Assembly (NCBI RefSeq): GCF_001592265.1 | Contig: NZ_BCWP01000018.1 | Span: 1 to 64,000, forward strand | Source of the DNA: Curvibacter delicatus NBRC 14919 | Lineage (GTDB): Bacteria; Pseudomonadota; Gammaproteobacteria; Burkholderiales; Burkholderiaceae_C | Direction of reading: 5' to 3' | DNA length: 64,000 nucleotides | Shown here: positions 58,286-64,000 of the stretch, piece after piece | How the letters are laid out: every line of letters starts with the position of its first letter | How positions within the stretch are numbered: position 1 is the first letter of the stretch | Notes under the pieces: generated by a model | Seen by the model: the letters and a program-made list of their open reading frames with translations, nothing else | Databases searched by the model: none | Told to the model about the DNA's origin: nothing | Translations under genes and position numbers: made by a program

Positions 58286-60229
58286 ATGGTTCAGATTACG
58301 CTTCCCGACGGTTCCAAACGTGACTTCCCCGGCCCGGTGACGGTGGCCGAGGTGGCAGCCTCCATCGGTGCCGGCCTGGCCAAGGCGGCACTGGCCGGCA
58401 AGGTGCCCGACGCAGACGGTTCTGGCTTCAAGGTGGTGGATACCAGCTACCAGATCAGTACCGACAGCCCGCTGTCCATCGTTACCGCCAAGGATGCCGA
58501 TGGCCTGGAGGTCATCCGTCACTCGACCGCCCACTTGCTGGCCTATGCCGTCAAGGAGTTGTTCCCCGATGCCCAGGTCACCATCGGCCCGGTGATCGAC
58601 AACGGCTTTTACTACGACTTCTCCTACAAGCGCCCGTTCACGCCCGAGGACTTGACTGCCATCGAGAAGAAGATGGCCGAGCTGGCCGCCAAGGACGAGC
58701 CGGTGGTGCGCCGCGTGCTGCCGCGCGACGAGGCGGTAGCCTATTTCAAGGGCATCGGCGAGCACTACAAGGCCGAGATCATCGCCAGTATCCCGGCCAA
58801 TGAAGACGTCAGCCTGTACCGCGAAGGCAAGTTCGAAGACCTGTGCCGCGGCCCGCACGTGCCCAGCACCGGCAAGCTCAAGCACTTCAAGCTGATGAAG
58901 GTGGCCGGCGCCTACTGGCGCGGTGATCACCGCAACGAAATGCTGCAACGCGTCTACGGCACGGCCTGGGCCAGCAAGGAGGATCTGCAGCAGTACCTGA
59001 CCATGCTGGAGGAGGCCGAGAAGCGCGACCACCGCAAGCTGGGGCGCGAACTGGATCTGTTCCACATCGACGACCATGCCCCCGGCCTGGTGTTCTGGCA
59101 CCCCAAGGGCTGGACGGTGTGGCAGGGCGTGGAGCAGTACATGCGCCAAGTCTACCGCGACAACGGCTATCAGGAGGTCAAGGGCCCGCAGGTGATCGAC
59201 AAGACGCTGTGGGAGAAGACCGGCCACTGGGACAAGTACCGCGAGAACATGTTCACCACCGAGAGCGAGAAGCGTGAGTACGCTTTGAAGCCGATGAACT
59301 GCCCGGGCCACATCCTGATCTTCAAGCAGGGCATCAAGAGCTACCGCGACCTGCCGCTGCGCTACGGCGAGTTCGGCCAGTGCCACCGCAACGAGCCTTC
59401 GGGCGGCCTGCACGGCATCATGCGCGTGCGCGGCTTCACGCAGGACGACGGCCACATCTTCTGTACCGAAGACCAGATCCTGGACGAGTGCGTCAACTTC
59501 ACGGCGCTGCTGCAGAAGGTCTACAAGGACTTCGGTTTCACCGACATCATCTACAAGATCGCCACCCGGCCGGAAAAGCGCATCGGTTCGGACGAGAGCT
59601 GGGACAAGGCCGAAGCCGCCCTGATGGCCAGCCTGAAGGCCGCCAGCTGCGAATTCGAGATTGCCCCGGGCGACGGCGCTTTCTACGGCCCGAAGATCGA
59701 GTACACGCTGAAGGACGCCATTGGCCGCCACTGGCAGTGCGGCACCATCCAGGTCGACTTTTCCATGCCGGAGCGGCTGGATGCCGAGTACGTGGGCGAG
59801 GACGGCGGCCGTCATCGCCCGGTCATGTTGCACCGGGCCATCGTCGGCAGCCTGGAGCGTTTCATCGGGATTTTGATCGAGGAACACGCCGGTGCGCTGC
59901 CTACCTGGCTGGCGCCGGTGCAGGTGGCGGTGCTCAATATCACCGACTCGCAGGCCGATTACTGTCGTGAAATTGCGGAAAAACTGCGGAAATCTCTGCC
60001 GAATCAAGAACTTAGAGTCATCACGGACCTGCGCAACGAGAAAATTACGTATAAAATACGGGAGCATTCAATGCAGAAGCTGCCTTACATCCTGGTCGCA
60101 GGTGACAAGGAAAAGGCCGCTGGTGCCGTTGCAGTGCGCGCCCGGGGTAATCGTGACCTCGGTGTGATGTCCCTCGACGCATTCGTGCAAACCATCGCGG
60201 ACGACATCGCTCACAAGTCTGTCGGCTAG
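58286..60229 (+). CDS. thrS: Threonine-tRNA ligase
   Basis: A 647-residue class II synthetase. TGS domain at the N-terminus ([20 protein letters not shown]), the editing domain with [20 protein letters not shown] and [12 protein letters not shown], the catalytic core with [15 protein letters not shown] (zinc Cys), [20 protein letters not shown] (motif 2), and [20 protein letters not shown] (motif 3), and a C-terminal anticodon domain. It starts the translation operon thrS-infC-rpmI-rplT-pheS-pheT. The leader region (58074-58285) holds a partial gene-end repeat. Confidence 0.97.
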   Translation: MVQITLPDGSKRDFPGPVTVAEVAASIGAGLAKAALAGKVPDADGSGFKVVDTSYQISTDSPLSIVTAKDADGLEVIRHSTAHLLAYAVKELFPDAQVTIGPVIDNGFYYDFSYKRPFTPEDLTAIEKKMAELAAKDEPVVRRVLPRDEAVAYFKGIGEHYKAEIIASIPANEDVSLYREGKFEDLCRGPHVPSTGKLKHFKLMKVAGAYWRGDHRNEMLQRVYGTAWASKEDLQQYLTMLEEAEKRDHRKLGRELDLFHIDDHAPGLVFWHPKGWTVWQGVEQYMRQVYRDNGYQEVKGPQVIDKTLWEKTGHWDKYRENMFTTESEKREYALKPMNCPGHILIFKQGIKSYRDLPLRYGEFGQCHRNEPSGGLHGIMRVRGFTQDDGHIFCTEDQILDECVNFTALLQKVYKDFGFTDIIYKIATRPEKRIGSDESWDKAEAALMASLKAASCEFEIAPGDGAFYGPKIEYTLKDAIGRHWQCGTIQVDFSMPERLDAEYVGEDGGRHRPVMLHRAIVGSLERFIGILIEEHAGALPTWLAPVQVAVLNITDSQADYCREIAEKLRKSLPNQELRVITDLRNEKITYKIREHSMQKLPYILVAGDKEKAAGAVAVRARGNRDLGVMSLDAFVQTIADDIAHKSVG

Positions 60230-60316
60230 GCTCCTTTGGGGCCCATTGGCAGTTTGCCTGCGTGTACAGGACGGTTGACGCCACGTTTTGTGGCAAGAAA
60301 TGTGAAGGATTGAACC

Positions 60317-60907
60317 ATCGCTACTGAATTTCGTGATCGCCGCCAGCGCGAAGAACGCAAGCACCGCCTGAACCGTGAAATCATGGCGCCCGAAGTACGG
60401 ATCTCGGGTCCGGATAATGAGCCCATGGGTGTGGTGAGTCTGGCAGAGGCCCTGCGATTGGCAGGCGAGATGGATGTGGACCTGATTGAAACCGTGGCCA
60501 CCGCCAATCCGCCCGTCTGCCGCCTGATGGACTACGGCAAGTTCAAGTTCCAGGAGCAGAAGAAGGCCGCCGAGGCGAAATCGAAGCAGAAGGTCATCGA
60601 GGTCAAGGAAATCAAGTTCCGGCCTGGTACCGACGATGGTGACTACAACATCAAGTTGCGCAATATCAAGCGCTTCTTGGAAGACGGTGACAAGTGCAAG
60701 ATTACCTTGCGCTTCCGTGGTCGCGAGATCACACACCAGGAAATTGGCATGGCGCTGCTTAACCGCATGCGCGATGACTTGGCGGACCTGATCATTGTTG
60801 AGCAGTTCCCCAAGCTGGAAGGCCGGCAGATGATCATGATGATCGCGCCGGGCAAGAAGAAGGCGGGTGGCGCAGCGCCCAAGCCGGCTGCCGAAGCAGC
60901 GTCGTAA
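60317..60907 (+). CDS. infC: Translation initiation factor IF-3, ATC start codon
   Basis: A 196-residue IF-3. The conserved N-terminus [20 protein letters not shown] is only reached by starting at ATC (60317-60319); GAAGGATT lies a suitable distance upstream. N-domain: [20 protein letters not shown]; linker [14 protein letters not shown]-domain: [20 protein letters not shown] and [20 protein letters not shown]. Rare start codons let IF-3 repress its own translation, as in other bacteria. It follows thrS by 87 bases. Confidence 0.95.
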   Translation: MATEFRDRRQREERKHRLNREIMAPEVRISGPDNEPMGVVSLAEALRLAGEMDVDLIETVATANPPVCRLMDYGKFKFQEQKKAAEAKSKQKVIEVKEIKFRPGTDDGDYNIKLRNIKRFLEDGDKCKITLRFRGREITHQEIGMALLNRMRDDLADLIIVEQFPKLEGRQMIMMIAPGKKKAGGAAPKPAAEAAS

Positions 60908-61099
60908 AGATTCGTTTTCTGTCGGTTTGTTCGCCGGCGGAAATCGCCGGGAAGGCGAGAGCTTTCCCGAAAAGTGGTGAATCCCAGGATTCACTGCACA
61001 AGTGGTGGGTTTCGTGCCCGCCACACAAGTGGCTCGGGGCCAACAAGTCCGGAATGGGTTTCCGGCGCCTCACGAGCACAAAGTAAAAGGAGCATTCCA
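60908..61099 (+). other. infC-rpmI intercistronic leader
   Basis: This 192-base gap is long for the operon and contains a near-repeat ACAAGTGGTGGG / ACAAGTGGCTCG and several GC-rich inverted segments (GCCGGCGG...CGCCGG near 60937; GAAAGC.. near 60960). In other bacteria L20 represses rpmI-rplT translation by binding such a leader. Here that role is only inferred from position. Confidence 0.35.
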
Positions 61100-61303
61100 A
61101 TGCCCAAGATGAAGACCAAGAGCGCGGCGAAGAAACGCTTCCGCGTTCGTCCCGGTGGTACCGTCAAGCGCGGTCAAGCCTTCAAGCGTCACATTCTGAC
61201 CAAGAAGACCACCAAAAATAAACGCCATCTGCGTGGCGCGGTGACGGTGCATGAGACCAATATGGGTCACATGGCACAGATGCTGCCCGGCCAGGGCATT
61301 TAA
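61100..61303 (+). CDS. rpmI: 50S ribosomal protein L35 (bL35)
   Basis: A 67-residue, strongly basic protein beginning [20 protein letters not shown] and including [20 protein letters not shown], as in all bL35. AAAGGAG lies before the ATG. It is 25 bases before rplT, with which it is normally co-translated. Confidence 0.98.
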   Translation: MPKMKTKSAAKKRFRVRPGGTVKRGQAFKRHILTKKTTKNKRHLRGAVTVHETNMGHMAQMLPGQGI

Positions 61304-61328
61304 TTAACGACGAACAAGGAGTAATCAA

Positions 61329-61688
61329 ATGCCTCGCGTCAAACGTGGTGTAACGGCTCGCGCCCGCCATAAGAAAGTTCTCGCCCTTGCCAAGGGCTTC
61401 CGCGGTCGCCGCGGTAACGTCTTCCGCATCGCCAAAGAAGCGGTGATGAAGGCCGGGCAATATGCCTACCGTGACCGCCGTACCAAGAAGCGTGTCTTCC
61501 GTCAGCTGTGGATTGCCCGTATCAACGCGGCAGCCCGTCAGTGCGGCATGACCTACAGCCAGTTCGCCAACGGCCTGAAGAAGGCCCAGATCGAGATCGA
61601 CCGCAAGGTGCTGGCCGATATCGCTGTGCACGACATGGCTGCCTTCGCCGGCATCGTGGAGCAAGTCAAGGCCAAGCTGGCTGCTTGA
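61329..61688 (+). CDS. rplT: 50S ribosomal protein L20 (bL20)
   Basis: A 119-residue basic protein beginning [20 protein letters not shown], with [40 protein letters not shown] and [20 protein letters not shown]. It helps start 50S assembly and in other bacteria represses the operon. AAGGAG lies before the ATG. A hairpin and repeat follow its stop. Confidence 0.98.
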   Translation: MPRVKRGVTARARHKKVLALAKGFRGRRGNVFRIAKEAVMKAGQYAYRDRRTKKRVFRQLWIARINAAARQCGMTYSQFANGLKKAQIEIDRKVLADIAVHDMAAFAGIVEQVKAKLAA

Positions 61689-61699
61689 TCTTCACGCAG

Positions 61700-61776
61700 A
61701 GGTGCTATTTTTTCGATAGCACCTCACGCTCAAGAAACAAGGGCTAGAGCTTTAAAAGAGCTTTAGCCCTTTGTCA
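61700..61776 (+). repeat. GATAGC-type gene-end repeat with two hairpins, after rplT
   Basis: GAGGTGCTA (61700-61708) pairs perfectly with TAGCACCTC (61718-61726) around TTTTTTCGA. A second stem, GGGCTAGAGCT with AGAGCTTTAGCCC and a T tract, ends near 61776. The TGCTAT...CGATAGC core marks it as a diverged repeat copy. The second hairpin could act as a partial terminator between rplT and pheS. Confidence 0.6.
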
Positions 61777-61842
61777 TTTCAAAAGCGATCAGGAGATGGG
61801 GGTGGGCGGTGCCGACCCTGATGTCCTGATCTCTTTGCATAA

Positions 61843-62907
<1,065 letters not shown>

Positions 62908-62914
62908 TCAGATA

Positions 62915-63002
62915 CACCCCTGAGCCGCGCCTTGCGGCGCGTCACCCCCTCCAGGGGGCAACACCAGTGGCCCGGCGAAGCCGGCTCCACGGTGTTCCGC
63001 GC
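62915..63002. repeat. REP-like structured intergenic element between pheS and pheT
   Basis: Three small GC-rich stems follow one another: GCCGC/GCGGC (62924-62938), CCCCCT/AGGGGG near 62944-62957, and CCGGCGAAGCCGG near 62972-62984. It lies between two genes whose products form one enzyme. This resembles the GC-rich dispersed hairpin elements of Comamonadaceae, but I see no second full copy in this window. Confidence 0.5.
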
Positions 63003-63045
63003 ATGGGTACCCAAACGCACTAACGAATCAAGCTGAGACCCCTCT

Positions 63046-64000
63046 ATGCAATTCCCGGAATCCTGGCTGCGCGAATTCTGCAACCCGACGCTCTCTACCC
63101 AGCAACTGGCCGATACCCTGACCATGGCGGGTCTCGAAGTGGAAGAGCTGCGCCCGGTGGCGCCGCCGTTCACCAAGATCGTTGTCGGCGAGATCAAGGA
63201 AGCTGTGCAGCATCCCAACGCCGATCGCCTGCGCGTCTGCCAGGTGGATGTGGGGCAGGGCAGCTTGCTCAACATCGTCTGCGGCGCGCCCAATGCGCGC
63301 TTGGGCATCAAGGTGCCGTGCGCTCTTGTTGGCGCGGAACTGCCGCCCGGTGACGATGGCAAGCCCTTTCTGATCAAGCTGGGCAAGCTGCGCGGTGTGG
63401 AAAGCCAGGGCATGCTGTGCTCGGCACGCGAACTGAAACTGTCCGAAGACCATGGCGGCCTGCTGGAGCTGGCTGCTGATGCGCCCATTGGCCAGGACAT
63501 CCGCACCCATCTGAATCTGGACGACATGCTCTTCACGCTGAAACTGACGCCGAACTTGGCACACTGCCTCAGCGTCTACGGCGTGGCCCGTGAAGTGGCC
63601 GCGCTGACCGGTGCGCCGTTGAAAGCGCCGAGCTTCCCGCCAGTGGCCGTGGGCAATACCGACAAGCTGCCGGTGAAGGTGAGTGCGCCTGACCTGTGCG
63701 GCCGTTTCTCCGGCCGCATTGTGCGCAACGTGAACACCCAAGCTGCCACACCGCAGTGGATGGTGGACCGCCTGGCCCGTTGCGGCCAGCGCAGCGTGAC
63801 GGCGCTGGTGGACATCTCCAACTACGTGATGTTCGAGTATGGCCGCCCGTCGCACATCTTCGATCTTGACAAGATTCACGGTGCGCTGGACGTGCGCTGG
63901 GGCAAGCCGGGCGAACAGCTCAAGCTACTCAACGGCAACACCGTCACGGTGGACGGCGAAGTGGGCGTGATTGCCGATGATGTGCAGGTCGAATCGCTGG
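63046..64000 (+). CDS. pheT: Phenylalanine-tRNA ligase beta subunit (partial, runs off the window)
   Basis: The first 318 codons of an expected protein of about 800. It begins [20 protein letters not shown], with the tRNA-binding EMAP-like domain ([40 protein letters not shown]) near residues 40-150 and the start of the B3/4 editing domain ([20 protein letters not shown]). No stop occurs before position 64000. It pairs with PheS to charge tRNA-Phe. Confidence 0.96.
   Translation, partial: MQFPESWLREFCNPTLSTQQLADTLTMAGLEVEELRPVAPPFTKIVVGEIKEAVQHPNADRLRVCQVDVGQGSLLNIVCGAPNARLGIKVPCALVGAELPPGDDGKPFLIKLGKLRGVESQGMLCSARELKLSEDHGGLLELAADAPIGQDIRTHLNLDDMLFTLKLTPNLAHCLSVYGVAREVAALTGAPLKAPSFPPVAVGNTDKLPVKVSAPDLCGRFSGRIVRNVNTQAATPQWMVDRLARCGQRSVTALVDISNYVMFEYGRPSHIFDLDKIHGALDVRWGKPGEQLKLLNGNTVTVDGEVGVIADDVQVESL

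Noticed and set aside
58196-60067. A 623-codon frame antisense to thrS
   Set aside because: Codon-bias shadow; thrS is complete and conserved.

Overview
The window is high-GC bacterial chromosome from a betaproteobacterium, most likely Burkholderiales of the Comamonadaceae type. This rests on the gene content and order (tonB-exbB-exbD-hemP, rpsF-priB-rpsR-rplI-dnaB, hom-thrC-mobB-moeA-moaD-moaE-clpB, thrS-infC-rpmI-rplT-pheS-pheT), on two Bug/TctC-type solute receptors, and on a short GATAGC-type repeat sitting at several gene ends. The family assignment is inferred from gene families and has not been tested by database search. I saw no rRNA, tRNA, CRISPR array, prophage or insertion sequence.

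Layout. 1-1.3 kb: a BI-1/YccA membrane protein and a GlcG-like protein. 1.3-7.9 kb: an iron-uptake block, all on the minus strand, with two Fur-box-like sites. It holds a TonB-dependent siderophore receptor, a PiuC-type hydroxylase and a broken alpha-hydroxy-acid oxidase gene, followed by a tiny membrane ORF, tonB, exbB, exbD and hemP. 8.1-11.6 kb: divergent ppsR and ppsA. 11.7-14 kb: a sodium:solute symporter gene interrupted by an in-frame stop. 14-17.1 kb: the ribosomal/primosomal operon and dnaB. 17.1-20 kb: PIN-PhoH ATPase, Bcp peroxiredoxin, Mth938-like protein. 20.1-26.7 kb: aminotransferase, homoserine dehydrogenase, threonine synthase, then molybdenum-cofactor genes. 26.9-29.5 kb: clpB. 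29.6-31 kb: a lone, compositionally different gene with a possible PD-(D/E)XK-like C-terminal domain.

31-46.4 kb is a mosaic of accessory and metabolic genes: LysR regulator with divergent Bug receptor and flavoprotein, histone-deacetylase-like hydrolase, Gly/Met-repeat Spy-like protein, YegD-like Hsp70, YebC-like regulator, MOSC protein, glutathione transferase, cation diffusion facilitator, MFS transporter, putative Na+/H+ antiporter, omptin-like outer-membrane protein and a periplasmic rhodanese. 46.5-53.6 kb is a probable catabolic cluster (sugar-phosphate isomerase family, DUF993, Gfo/Idh/MocA dehydrogenase, Bug receptor, TetR regulator, divergent ThDP enzyme) with related dyads in both control regions.

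53.6-58 kb: a Lys/Ala-rich SWIB protein, an RraA-family protein, isocitrate lyase behind a regulator-rich leader, and a ketopantoate-reductase-family protein. 58.2-64 kb: the translation operon thrS, infC (ATC start), rpmI, rplT, pheS and pheT; pheT runs off the window.

Most of the window is ordinary housekeeping DNA. The points most worth a second look are the orphan nuclease-like gene at 29578-30993, three 7-4-7 dyads upstream of isocitrate lyase, two separate in-frame TAA codons in otherwise intact genes, the gene-end repeat family, and the 24-residue membrane ORF between a Fur box and tonB.
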